DNA of 20,047 nucleotides from a virus: positions 1 to 20,047 of IMG/VR virus record IMGVR_UViG_3300044638_003436; one strand, written 5' to 3'. Under the pieces are notes generated by a model. The model was not told the origin of the DNA. It worked only from the letters and a program-made list of their open reading frames with translations, and made no database searches. The stretch's first letter is position 1. Every line of letters starts with the position of its first letter. The translations under genes and the position numbers were made by a program. Of the stretch, positions 7,475-14,839 are shown in pieces.

Positions 7475-7479
7475 ATATT

Positions 7480-7890
7480 ATGAGCGCAGTTGACGAGGAT
7501 ATTTTTCAAGGTTTAGGTGTAGAAATAAAGCTAAAGTCCGAACAGGACTTTCTGAAGGTTAAGGAAACATTAACCCGTATAGGCGTTTCTTCGAAACAAG
7601 AAAAGAAGCTTTATCAATCATGTCACATTTTGCACAAGAGAGGAAGATATGCAATCATGCACTTCAAGGAGATGTTTGTTCTTGATGGTCTTGATAGCAA
7701 TATGGATAGCAATGATCTTGGCAGAAGAAACATTATAGTAAAGTTGCTAAAAGAATGGGGATTAATAGATCCAATTAATGAGAATAAATATAAGGAACCT
7801 CAATTGGGGTTAAACCAAATTAAAATAATTCCTCATTCAGAAAAGAAAAATTGGCAGCTTATTCAAAAGTATCATATTGGTAAAAAATAA
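7480..7890 (+). CDS. regA: RegA translational repressor
   Basis: A 136-aa homologue of T4 RegA (122 aa), an RNA-binding protein that blocks ribosome access to many early phage mRNAs. Residues from EIKLKSEQDFLKVKETLTRI through KKLYQSCHILHKRG, YAIMHFKEMFVLDG and LLKEWGLIDP align closely with the T4 protein, and the end WQLIQKYHIGKK matches its KYTIG ending. About ten N-terminal residues (MSAVDEDIFQ) are extra, and a short insertion precedes LGRRNIIVK. The start chosen is the ATG at 7480, which has GGAG in front. In T4 the polymerase gene follows; here the glycan island starts on the last base of the stop codon. Confidence 0.95.
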   Translation: MSAVDEDIFQGLGVEIKLKSEQDFLKVKETLTRIGVSSKQEKKLYQSCHILHKRGRYAIMHFKEMFVLDGLDSNMDSNDLGRRNIIVKLLKEWGLIDPINENKYKEPQLGLNQIKIIPHSEKKNWQLIQKYHIGKK

Positions 7891-8198
7891 TGTATATTTA
7901 CAATGAAGATTTTATTCCTCTTGATATAAGAGATTATGTTTACAACTTTTTACAAGTGAGAAGCTTAAATAAACCTGTAGAAGTATTTTGGGGTAATGGT
8001 ATTGGTGATGCTGTATTTTTATACCCAAAAGAAAAAACAAGAATTAATTTAGCTTTTATAGATGATGAAAGAATGACAAAATTTGCTGTAGATAATATAG
8101 CAGAAATTGAATCTAGGTTTGATTACATCTTGACTAACAGCGAATATTTGCTAGAATATTCTAATAAATTTATTAATTATGAAAATAGATCTTCGTGA
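7890..8198 (+). CDS. Unrecognised 102-aa protein, possibly an N-terminal remnant of a glycosyltransferase
   Basis: The start ATG shares a base with the regA stop (TAATG). The product contains VEVFWGNGIGDAVFLYP and then FDYILTNSEYLLEYSNKFIN. That last element resembles FDHIVTCHKKFNFLSNAIII of the GT10 protein encoded at 9569, where it is the end of the N-terminal half. Here the chain stops right after it, at the point where the catalytic half would begin. The next gene overlaps by 20 bases. I read it as either a complete small protein of unknown function or a truncated enzyme whose 3' part was replaced. The codons are very AT-rich, like the rest of the island. No catalytic motif is present. 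Confidence 0.5.
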   Translation: MYIYNEDFIPLDIRDYVYNFLQVRSLNKPVEVFWGNGIGDAVFLYPKEKTRINLAFIDDERMTKFAVDNIAEIESRFDYILTNSEYLLEYSNKFINYENRSS

Positions 8199-8805
8199 AA
8201 TACCAGTATACTGGATTAATTTAGACTCTGCCATAAAAAATGCAGAAAGAATGACTAAGATGTTTGAGAAGCTAGGCTTCAAGAACACCGTTAGGAAGTC
8301 TGCTAGAGTAATACCAGCACCGCCAGATACGATTCCAAGTAATAAGCATTATGTCGGTTGTGCTCAATCGCATATTGACATATTTGAAATTGCAGATCTC
8401 AAGACACCATTTTTAATTCTTGAAGATGATGTTGAAGTCATTGAAGAAAATTTTAATCCTGTATTGGAAATTCCAGACGAAACAGCTGCTTTATATTTGG
8501 GAATAAGCACAGGTAATATGTTTTATAATTGCATTAAATACAATGAAAATTATAAAAGAATAGCTGGTATTTTGGCAACACATGCTATTTTATATACAAG
8601 TCAACGGTATAGAGAAGAAGTAAAAAATATGTCAAAAGATCTTGTGTATAATAGACGCACTCCGTTTGATATTGGTTGTGCGTATTTGCAGAAATTTTTT
8701 CAAGTATTGACACCAAATAAACCAGTATTTTATCAGGCAGATTTGGCAGAAAGTTCAAACAAGTGGGAACATTTGACAAAATGCGAATTGGAGGTAAAAG
8801 GATGA
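8179..8805 (+). CDS. GT25-like glycosyltransferase (first copy)
   Basis: A 208-aa protein with the pattern of family 25 (LPS galactosyltransferase / collagen galactosyltransferase type) enzymes. VYWINLDSAIKNAERM at residues 10-25 is the typical opening. VGCAQSHIDIFE at about 59-70 matches the 'GC..SH' signature. FLILEDDVEV at 78-87 supplies the acidic sugar-nucleotide site. A catalytic partner acidic residue may be in RRTPFDIG. The usual donor in the family is UDP-galactose, but it cannot be read from sequence. It overlaps the preceding frame by 20 bases and ends with an ATGA overlap on the GT11 gene. It is shorter than many members (about 240-260 aa). Confidence 0.75.
   Translation: MKIDLREIPVYWINLDSAIKNAERMTKMFEKLGFKNTVRKSARVIPAPPDTIPSNKHYVGCAQSHIDIFEIADLKTPFLILEDDVEVIEENFNPVLEIPDETAALYLGISTGNMFYNCIKYNENYKRIAGILATHAILYTSQRYREEVKNMSKDLVYNRRTPFDIGCAYLQKFFQVLTPNKPVFYQADLAESSNKWEHLTKCELEVKG
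8790..8795 (+). promoter_or_regulatory. Strong Shine-Dalgarno deciding the GT11 start
   Basis: GGAGGT is a full anti-SD match six bases before the ATG at 8802. In-frame ATGs at 8763 and 8781 lie before this site and are therefore unlikely starts. It is the only strong ribosome-binding site within the AT-rich island. Confidence 0.65.
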
Positions 8806-9572
8806 TTACTTTTAAAAATTTAGGAAATATGGGAAGATTGGGCAATCAAATGTTTCAATTTGCTTTCATATACAATGTAGCTAAACATAAAAATTTAGAA
8901 ATAGGTTATGATTATATTCATAAACCATTAATAACAAAAATTTTTGATCTTCCGTTAAAAGATTCTACTCAAATAGCACAAAAAAATACTCTAGTACAAC
9001 TTAATGATTGTGCTTATATTGATACTTCTACTATAGAAGATAATACCGATTGTTATGGGTATTTTCAAAATAGTAAATATGTTTATGATATAGAATATGA
9101 ATTAAAAAATTTATTTGTTTTTAAAAAAGACATGATGGATGTTTGTTTTAAATTTATAAAAGAACTTAAAGATAAAGTAAAAAAAGAATTAGTATCTGTT
9201 CATGTAAGAAGAAGTGATTATTTATTACCAAATTCCATCCATACAGTTTGTGATGATAATTACTTTAAAAAAGCAATGGATAAATTTGGAAATGATTATT
9301 TTTATGTTATTTTTACAGACGATAAAGAATTTTGTAAAAATAAGTTTAAAAATATACCAAATATAATAATGGATAATTCACCTGAAGTTGATTTAGCTCT
9401 TATGTCGCTATGTGATCATAATATACTTTCAAATAGCTCTTATTCGTGGTGGGGATCGTGGTTGAATGAAAATTTAAATAAAAAAGTTATTGTACCTAAT
9501 AGATGGTATAATAATAATGGTGGACCAAAAAATTGGGAAAAAATATACCGCAGTGATATGGTTCTCTTATGA
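8802..9572 (+). CDS. GT11 family fucosyltransferase (alpha-1,2 type)
   Basis: A 256-aa enzyme of glycosyltransferase family 11, which transfers fucose from GDP-fucose, usually to galactose O-2. GRLGNQMFQFAF at residues 11-22 is the family's opening motif. HVRRSDY at 134-140 is the HxRRxD/Y GDP-fucose-binding motif. IFTDDKEF and the C-terminal block LMSLCDHNILSNSSYSWWG, followed by PNRWY and WEKIY, complete the set. The length is somewhat below H. pylori FutC (about 300 aa). There is no signal peptide or membrane segment, so it acts in the cytoplasm. It overlaps the GT25 stop (ATGA) and the following GT10 start. No GDP-fucose synthesis genes are in the window, so the donor must come from the host or from phage genes elsewhere. 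Confidence 0.9.
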   Translation: MITFKNLGNMGRLGNQMFQFAFIYNVAKHKNLEIGYDYIHKPLITKIFDLPLKDSTQIAQKNTLVQLNDCAYIDTSTIEDNTDCYGYFQNSKYVYDIEYELKNLFVFKKDMMDVCFKFIKELKDKVKKELVSVHVRRSDYLLPNSIHTVCDDNYFKKAMDKFGNDYFYVIFTDDKEFCKNKFKNIPNIIMDNSPEVDLALMSLCDHNILSNSSYSWWGSWLNENLNKKVIVPNRWYNNNGGPKNWEKIYRSDMVLL

Positions 9573-10372
9573 TTAAAATTTATATTGTAGAATCTTTAAT
9601 AGATTCAATAACTTGGAAAAATTTTAAATTTATTGGTAATAAATTTATTAAAGTTGATAACATGGAAGAAGCAGATTGTTATCTATTTGTAGATAATAAC
9701 AAAATAATAAAAGATTCTACTAAGAAAAAAATATTATATTTTTCGGAACCATACGGAATTATTCCTTCATGTTATGAACTATTAAATGATATAAATTATA
9801 CTAAAAAATTTGATCATATTGTAACTTGTCATAAAAAATTTAATTTTTTATCAAATGCTATTATAATTCCACCGAATGCAGGAACATCTTTATCTAAAAA
9901 TTGTTTCACCACAAATAAAACAAAATTAGCTTCAATGATTTTTTCTGAAAAAAACTATTCAGAAGGACATAAATTAAGACACCGTTTAAAAATATTGATA
10001 AAGCCCGGTACAATAGATGGTTATGGTAAATTATTTAATAATCCAATTAAAAATAAAGAAGACGGATTAGTAAATTATTGTTTTAATTTTGCAATAGAAA
10101 ATTGTAGAGAATCTGGTTATTACACAGAAAAAATAAATGATTGTATGCTATCTGGAACAATACCAATATATTGGGGAGATCCAGATATAGCCAATATATA
10201 TGATTCAAGAGGAATCATTGATATAGCAGAAATAGACAATTTAAGTTTTTCTTTATACGAAAGTAAAAAAGAATATATTTTTAAAAATTATGAAATTGCA
10301 CAAAAAATTGTAAAACAAAATACTGTAGAAAATTGCATAGACTCATTTTTAAATAAAATTTATTATGGTTAA
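9569..10372 (+). CDS. GT10 family fucosyltransferase (alpha-1,3/4 type)
   Basis: A 267-aa protein with the hallmark GT10 donor-binding block: CFNFAIENCRESGYYTEKIN (171-190), then DCMLSGTIPIYWGDPDI (191-207). The family usually reads 'FxLAFENS...GYVTEK..DAL..G.IPIYWG.P'. The N-terminal half (LYFSEPYG, FDHIVTCHKKF) corresponds to the acceptor-binding domain. Bacterial members such as H. pylori FutA add fucose to GlcNAc in LacNAc chains; mimivirus and phage members act on unknown acceptors. It starts on the last four bases of the GT11 gene (ATGA) and overlaps the next gene by eight bases, so the two fucosyltransferase genes are physically and probably functionally linked. It is short relative to vertebrate enzymes and has no membrane anchor. 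Confidence 0.9.
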   Translation: MIKIYIVESLIDSITWKNFKFIGNKFIKVDNMEEADCYLFVDNNKIIKDSTKKKILYFSEPYGIIPSCYELLNDINYTKKFDHIVTCHKKFNFLSNAIIIPPNAGTSLSKNCFTTNKTKLASMIFSEKNYSEGHKLRHRLKILIKPGTIDGYGKLFNNPIKNKEDGLVNYCFNFAIENCRESGYYTEKINDCMLSGTIPIYWGDPDIANIYDSRGIIDIAEIDNLSFSLYESKKEYIFKNYEIAQKIVKQNTVENCIDSFLNKIYYG

Positions 10373-11126
10373 TACTACATTTATAATACCAATAAAAATA
10401 GATTCTGATATCAGATATAATAATATACACAATTGTATTAAATTTTTATTAGAAAATACCAATGGTAATATAATAATAACAGAATCTGATAATGATCAAA
10501 AATTAAAAATACAATCTTCTGCTAGATTGGAATATTATTTTATAAAAAATAATACAAATTATTTTTATAGAACAAAATTATTAAATCAAATGTTAAATTG
10601 CGTCTTAACGCCCATAACAGTAAATTATGATGCTGATGTTTTTTTATTACCAGAAACATATAAATTGGCAGAAAGAGAAATATTAGAAAATAAAGTTGAT
10701 TTATATTATCCTTTTGGTCTTCAAAAAATGCATCAAATCAGATTGTATCCAGAAAGAGATGATGTAATAGAATTTAAAAAAGACTTTAATTTTTCTAAAT
10801 TAAAAGTAAACCAGAGCGATTATCATTGGACGATGTATGGTCATTGTCAATTTTTTAATACGGAATCTTATAGGAAAGGTTTTATGGAAAACGAAAACTA
10901 TGTTGACTGGGGACCAGAAGATGCGGAAAGAGCTATAAGATTTCAAAAATTAGGATATAATGTAAAATGGGGAAATAATTTAGTATTTCACCAAGAACAT
11001 CCACCATCAATTAGAAAAAAATTATACGAACATAATGTTTTATATCATGAAAAACTTATAAATATGACGAAAGAAGAATTGTTAAATTACTATAACAATG
11101 AAGAATATTGGAAAAAATACAAATGA
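10365..11126 (+). CDS. GT-A glycosyltransferase with galactosyltransferase-like C-terminus
   Basis: A 253-aa GT-A-fold protein. The N-terminus (TTFIIPIKIDSDIRYNNI) is GT2-like. VNYDADVFLLP, with DAD at about 89-91, is the metal-binding motif. GHCQFFNTESYRKGFMENE and DWGPEDAERAIRFQKLGYNVKW (split here) reproduce the C-terminal domain seen in beta-1,4-galactosyltransferases and chondroitin-type polymerases (G-x-x-x-F ... G-W-G-x-E-D-x-x). WGPED at 181-185 would hold the catalytic acidic residue. A hexose or N-acetylhexosamine donor is likely, but specificity is not readable. It starts eight bases inside the GT10 gene without a clear ribosome-binding site, so translation is probably coupled. Confidence 0.75.
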   Translation: MVNTTFIIPIKIDSDIRYNNIHNCIKFLLENTNGNIIITESDNDQKLKIQSSARLEYYFIKNNTNYFYRTKLLNQMLNCVLTPITVNYDADVFLLPETYKLAEREILENKVDLYYPFGLQKMHQIRLYPERDDVIEFKKDFNFSKLKVNQSDYHWTMYGHCQFFNTESYRKGFMENENYVDWGPEDAERAIRFQKLGYNVKWGNNLVFHQEHPPSIRKKLYEHNVLYHEKLINMTKEELLNYYNNEEYWKKYK

Positions 11127-11857
11127 ATCATTATTTAAAATACGCTAAAAATATTTTTAGTCAAAACGGCGAAGATGGAATAATAGAATATTTATTAAAT
11201 TTGCTAGAAATTAAGGAAGGTATATTATGTGAATTTGGATCTTGGGACGGAATTTACTTGAGCAATACAGCAAATTTGTTTATTTTTAATAAAAATTATA
11301 AAGCAATTTTAATTGAAGCTGATACGCAAAAATATGAAGAATCTAAAAATATTTTTAAAAATTTTGATACAGTAGAAATATTTAATTGTAAAATAGATTC
11401 TAATTCAAATAGTCCAAACAGTATAAACAACATATTAAAAAGATCAAAATTTGAAATTAATAATGATAATTTTGTTTTAATATCTATAGATGTAGATTCT
11501 ATTGATTATCATATTTTTGAATCTTTAACAGAGTATAATCCAAAAATTGTAATCGTAGAAACAAATTCTTCTTATACTGAAGAAGTCGTATCAATTGGAG
11601 GATCTTCTTTAAAAAGTCTAACTAAATTAGCAAATAGAAAAAATTATACTCTAATTTGTAGTACTGGAAATGCTTTTTTTATCAGAAATGATTTAATATC
11701 TAAACTTCCTATTATAGATGACAATATTACTATGAATCAAGATGGAGTAGACCAATTAACAAAAATAAATTCAAATGGTATAAAAATCGACAACCTATAT
11801 TTTTTAACTAAAGAATATAATGATTTTTTAAATAAAATAAAACGTGATTTATCATGA
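11123..11857 (+). CDS. FkbM-family methyltransferase
   Basis: A 244-aa SAM-dependent methyltransferase of the FkbM (Methyltransf_21) type, enzymes that usually O-methylate sugar hydroxyls. FSQNGEDGIIEYLL at 12-25 is a typical opening. LCEFGSWDGIYLSNT at 35-49 is the glycine-rich SAM loop. AILIEADTQKYEE at 61-73 carries the acidic residue for the ribose. VLISIDVDSIDYHIFE at 118-133 and IVIVETN complete the core. The ATG at 11123 forms an ATGA overlap with the previous stop; an in-frame TTG at 11108 is an alternative. A tightly packed position among glycosyltransferases suggests that it caps or decorates the glycan. Confidence 0.82.
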   Translation: MNHYLKYAKNIFSQNGEDGIIEYLLNLLEIKEGILCEFGSWDGIYLSNTANLFIFNKNYKAILIEADTQKYEESKNIFKNFDTVEIFNCKIDSNSNSPNSINNILKRSKFEINNDNFVLISIDVDSIDYHIFESLTEYNPKIVIVETNSSYTEEVVSIGGSSLKSLTKLANRKNYTLICSTGNAFFIRNDLISKLPIIDDNITMNQDGVDQLTKINSNGIKIDNLYFLTKEYNDFLNKIKRDLS

Positions 11858-12657
11858 TGCATAGTATAATATTGACAGTACATAATAAAGATTTTTTATT
11901 AGAAAAGGTATTGAATGGTATTAAAGAAAATACTTTAGGCTTGTATGAATTAAATATTATTCTTGATGGATGTACTGACAATTCAGAAAAAATTGTAGAG
12001 CAAAATAAACAAAAATTTGATAAAATTAACATTTATTATGCTAATAATATTTTTGAAACAAAAGCAAACAATATAGGTCTTAAAAATAGTTCTGGAGAGT
12101 ACTGTACAATAGTTCAAGATGATATGATCATAAAAGAATATGGTTGGAACGAAAGAATGTTAAAACCATTTCAGTTCAGCGATGTATTTGCTGTAACATC
12201 AAGAACTGCTCATAATTGGGAATTTAATCCAAAAACTAAACATTTATATCTCAAAGAAAATTTAGATAATTGTTGGTGTGATATTTTGAATCATGTAGAT
12301 CATGCTAACTGCCAGAATACGCCTAGGAATGTTTTTGCAATAAGAAGTTCTGTTAATAGAGGACCACTTATGCTTAAGCACGAAGATATTAATTCTTTAA
12401 ATTATTTAGATGAAAATTTTGCTCCACAAGATATGGACGACCACGATCTTTGTTATAGAGCTAAAACAAAATTAGGAAAAGTATGTGGATGTTATTGGAT
12501 AGATTATGAATCCAAAGATTCTTGGGGTGGAACCAGAATCAATGGATCCACAGCTCCTTGGTTATTACAGGCTAATCACAAAAATACAAAATTATTTTTA
12601 AGTAACCATAAAGAATTAATAATAAAATATAGGATAAAAGAAGAAAGAATTCTATGA
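11854..12657 (+). CDS. GT2 family glycosyltransferase
   Basis: A 267-aa inverting GT-A transferase of family 2 type. SIILTVHNKDFLLEKVL at residues 4-20 and LNIILDGCTDNSEKIV are the nucleotide-binding start. TKANNIGLKNSSGEYCTIVQDDM at about 69-91 (split in function: N-x-G-L and the QDD metal site at 88-90) is typical. LDENFAPQDMDDHDLCYRAK supplies the 'ED' catalytic-base region. ATGATG at 11854 allows either of two adjacent starts. The product may extend or branch the glycan; donor unknown. It overlaps both neighbours by four bases, in the same coupled layout as the rest of the island. Confidence 0.85.
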   Translation: MMHSIILTVHNKDFLLEKVLNGIKENTLGLYELNIILDGCTDNSEKIVEQNKQKFDKINIYYANNIFETKANNIGLKNSSGEYCTIVQDDMIIKEYGWNERMLKPFQFSDVFAVTSRTAHNWEFNPKTKHLYLKENLDNCWCDILNHVDHANCQNTPRNVFAIRSSVNRGPLMLKHEDINSLNYLDENFAPQDMDDHDLCYRAKTKLGKVCGCYWIDYESKDSWGGTRINGSTAPWLLQANHKNTKLFLSNHKELIIKYRIKEERIL

Positions 12658-13355
12658 AAATAATAGATATTCCAACATTTATTATCCATAATAAAGGCTG
12701 TAATGAAAGAGCTAAAAATATATACGAACAAATAAAAAAAAATGTTTTTAAAAAAATAAATATTTTTGATGCAATAGTCCCAGGTACTTTAAAAAATTAT
12801 AAAAAATATTATAATAAATATAAATCTGATTATTATAATTATGAACCAAAAAATAATGAAGAATTATATGATGTTAAAAATTTATGCCTAATGATGTCGC
12901 ATTTAGAAATAGTTAAACATGCAAATAAGAAAAAATATAATAATGTTTTAATTTTTGAAAATGATTTTAATATTAAAGATCCAGATTCTATAAAAAAAAT
13001 ATTCGTAGATTTTAATTTTGATTTTCTCCACATTGGAGGATATTATATGGAAGATTGGCTAATTCCCTATAAATCAAATATAAGTAAAATTAAAGAATGT
13101 AATGGATCTTTTGCTTATATTGTAAATAAAAATTTTTACAAAAATTATATTAATATTATAGAAAATAATTTTTGTAATAAAGTTGGTTTAAATGGAGTAG
13201 ATGGATTTTTTGCAAGAAAATTTTACGAAACAAATAACTGTTTTGCTTTTATACCTCCACTAATTAATACAATTCCGTCGCAATCGACTCTAAGAGAAAA
13301 ATCTTATACAGATCATTACAGTTATTTCAATAAATTATCAACTAAAAATATTTAA
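12654..13355 (+). CDS. GT25-like glycosyltransferase (second copy)
   Basis: A 233-aa protein that appears related in layout to the gene at 8179. It opens with PTFIIHNKGCNERAKNIYEQ (the 'IN-L-x-R' element is degenerate here). MMSHLEIVKHA at about 80-90 contains the SH signature, and NNVLIFENDFNI at 96-107 has the acidic cluster. The C-terminal part (GSFAYIVNKNFYKNYI, VDGFFARKF) matches the acceptor region in which family 25 proteins have 'G..AY.....A'. Sequence similarity to the first copy is low, so it is not a recent duplication. The composition is extreme: 10 G or C in the 60 bases at 12721-12780 by hand count. The product is very rich in Asn and Lys as a result. Confidence 0.68.
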   Translation: MKIIDIPTFIIHNKGCNERAKNIYEQIKKNVFKKINIFDAIVPGTLKNYKKYYNKYKSDYYNYEPKNNEELYDVKNLCLMMSHLEIVKHANKKKYNNVLIFENDFNIKDPDSIKKIFVDFNFDFLHIGGYYMEDWLIPYKSNISKIKECNGSFAYIVNKNFYKNYINIIENNFCNKVGLNGVDGFFARKFYETNNCFAFIPPLINTIPSQSTLREKSYTDHYSYFNKLSTKNI

Positions 13356-13365
13356 TACAAATAAA

Positions 13366-13995
13366 ATGAATTTTTTAAATTTTTATAAATCTGAAATTTA
13401 CCAAAAACTTTTAATTCCAGGTCATCCAAAAAATCCTATAAGAAATAGAGCAGATTCTTTTCTTAAAGTATTTGAAATATTATGTTCTAATAGTAATAAT
13501 AAGGATTATTTTTTAGTAGAAACTGGTTGTATGAGAGCGGATCATGGAACTATAGCTTTTGGTGATGATGGAGCTAGCACTTTTATCTTTGATAAATTTA
13601 TCCAATCAGTAAATGGAAAATTTTATTCTGTGGATATTTCTCAGAATAATGTGGATCATGCCAAAAAATTTGTAAGCGACAAAACAAAAATATTTTGTTC
13701 GGATTCTGTAAAATTTTTATGGAATATACCACAAGAAATTAAGATAGATTTTTTATATCTAGATTCTTATGATATAGAAAAAAATAATCCACACCCATCT
13801 CAATTGCATCATTTAAAAGAACTATGTGCAGCTACTAAAAATTTAAAATCAGGTTCTATAGTTTTAGTAGATGATCATGATGCTTTTTTTACTCAAGGAA
13901 AAATAGGAAAAGGAACTTATGTTAAAGAATTTATGGAATCTATCGGAGCAGAAAAATTATTTGAAAGTTATCAGATAGGATGGTTAATCAAATGA
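13366..13995 (+). CDS. Class I SAM-dependent methyltransferase
   Basis: A 209-aa protein of the Methyltransf_24-like group. FLVETGCMRADHGTIAFGDD at residues 49-68 is the SAM-binding glycine/acid loop. GKFYSVDISQNN at 84-95 supplies the acidic residue after the second strand. DFLYLDSYD and SIVLVDDHDAFF are the later metal/acceptor-side strands, as in catechol O-methyltransferase-like sugar methylases. The N-terminus (YQKLLIPGHPKNPIRNRADS) is a family-type lead-in. It lies ten bases after the previous stop with no visible ribosome-binding site. A sugar or glycan acceptor is inferred from context only. Confidence 0.78.
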   Translation: MNFLNFYKSEIYQKLLIPGHPKNPIRNRADSFLKVFEILCSNSNNKDYFLVETGCMRADHGTIAFGDDGASTFIFDKFIQSVNGKFYSVDISQNNVDHAKKFVSDKTKIFCSDSVKFLWNIPQEIKIDFLYLDSYDIEKNNPHPSQLHHLKELCAATKNLKSGSIVLVDDHDAFFTQGKIGKGTYVKEFMESIGAEKLFESYQIGWLIK

Positions 13996-14816
13996 AAAAT
14001 TGTATAGTTTATTTGGTAAATCATAGAGAACAAGAAATAAAAGATTTTTTAAAAAGTTTATTATTATTAGAAAAACATTTTTTAAAAACACATGCCGTAG
14101 ACGTTATTGTTTTTCATGAAAAAGAATTTAATATTCATATAGAAAATATAAAAAATATTTTTCCAAACATATTATTTAAATTCCAAGAATTAAATTTTAC
14201 TTTAGATTACAGTAAAGAAATTTTAAATAAAATACCAGAATATTTTCCACATCCTACACATGGAAATGGCCCGATAGCATGGGGGCATCCAGGATTTACA
14301 ATTGGTTATAGGCATATGTGTAATTTTTTTGCCGGAGAAATTTATAATCAAAAAATATTAGAAAATTATGATTACTATATGCGTCTTGATACTGACTCCT
14401 TTATATTAAGAGAAGTTCAAGAAAATATTTTTGATAAAATGAAAAAATTAAATTCTTTTTATGGCTTTATTGGAGAAGCGATTCAGTTAGATAATCCAAA
14501 AGTTACCATTGGTTTATATAATTTTATTAAAAATTATATAGAAACTAATAAAATAGAAACTTTAACTACTATTTCGAATATAAAAGAAAATGGTATGTTT
14601 TATAATAATTTTGAAATTGGTAAAATATCTTGGTTTAAAGAATCAAAATATATGCAATTTTATGAAGAAATTAAAAAATTTGGAGGAATCTACACCAATA
14701 GATGGGGCGATGCTCCTATAAGATATTTAATACTAAATCTAATAATGCCTCAAAAAAATTTCCTAAATATAACTGAAATTGCATATCAACATGGAGCAAT
14801 TTATAATTTAAAATGA
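13992..14816 (+). CDS. GT15-like alpha-1,2-mannosyltransferase (Kre2/Mnt1 type)
   Basis: A 274-aa protein with the unmistakable arrangement of fungal GT15 enzymes, which add alpha-1,2-mannose from GDP-mannose. GYRHMCNFFAGEIYN at 105-119 corresponds to the 'SYRHMCRF.SG' motif. YDYYMRLDTDSFI at 126-138 corresponds to 'YDYYWRVEPDV'. MFYNNFEIGKISWFKE at 202-217 matches 'YN.CHFWSNFEIG', whose glutamate is the proposed catalytic residue in yeast Kre2. GGIYTNRWGDAPIRYL at 231-246 matches 'GGFYYERWGDAPVHS'. IAYQHGAIYN closes the chain. The yeast enzymes have an N-terminal membrane anchor and stem; this protein lacks both and is only the catalytic domain. The start at 13992 gives an ATGA overlap; the ATG at 13980 is an alternative. 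Confidence 0.82.
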   Translation: MKNCIVYLVNHREQEIKDFLKSLLLLEKHFLKTHAVDVIVFHEKEFNIHIENIKNIFPNILFKFQELNFTLDYSKEILNKIPEYFPHPTHGNGPIAWGHPGFTIGYRHMCNFFAGEIYNQKILENYDYYMRLDTDSFILREVQENIFDKMKKLNSFYGFIGEAIQLDNPKVTIGLYNFIKNYIETNKIETLTTISNIKENGMFYNNFEIGKISWFKESKYMQFYEEIKKFGGIYTNRWGDAPIRYLILNLIMPQKNFLNITEIAYQHGAIYNLK

Positions 14817-14839
14817 AAAAAAATTTACTTAATTAAAAT

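Noticed and set aside
7465-7479. TTG at 7465 as the regA start
   Set aside because: The ATG at 7480 has GGAG five bases upstream, whereas the TTG has no site and would add residues not seen in RegA.
8163-8200. A frameshift joining the 102-aa frame and the GT25-like gene
   Set aside because: The downstream protein has a complete family start (VYWINLDSA) right after its own ATG, and the upstream part belongs to no GT25 N-terminus, so they are separate proteins.
11057-11064. TATAAATA, a perfect T4 late-promoter core
   Set aside because: It lies inside a coding region with very low G+C, where the octamer is expected by chance, and no second supporting element is seen.
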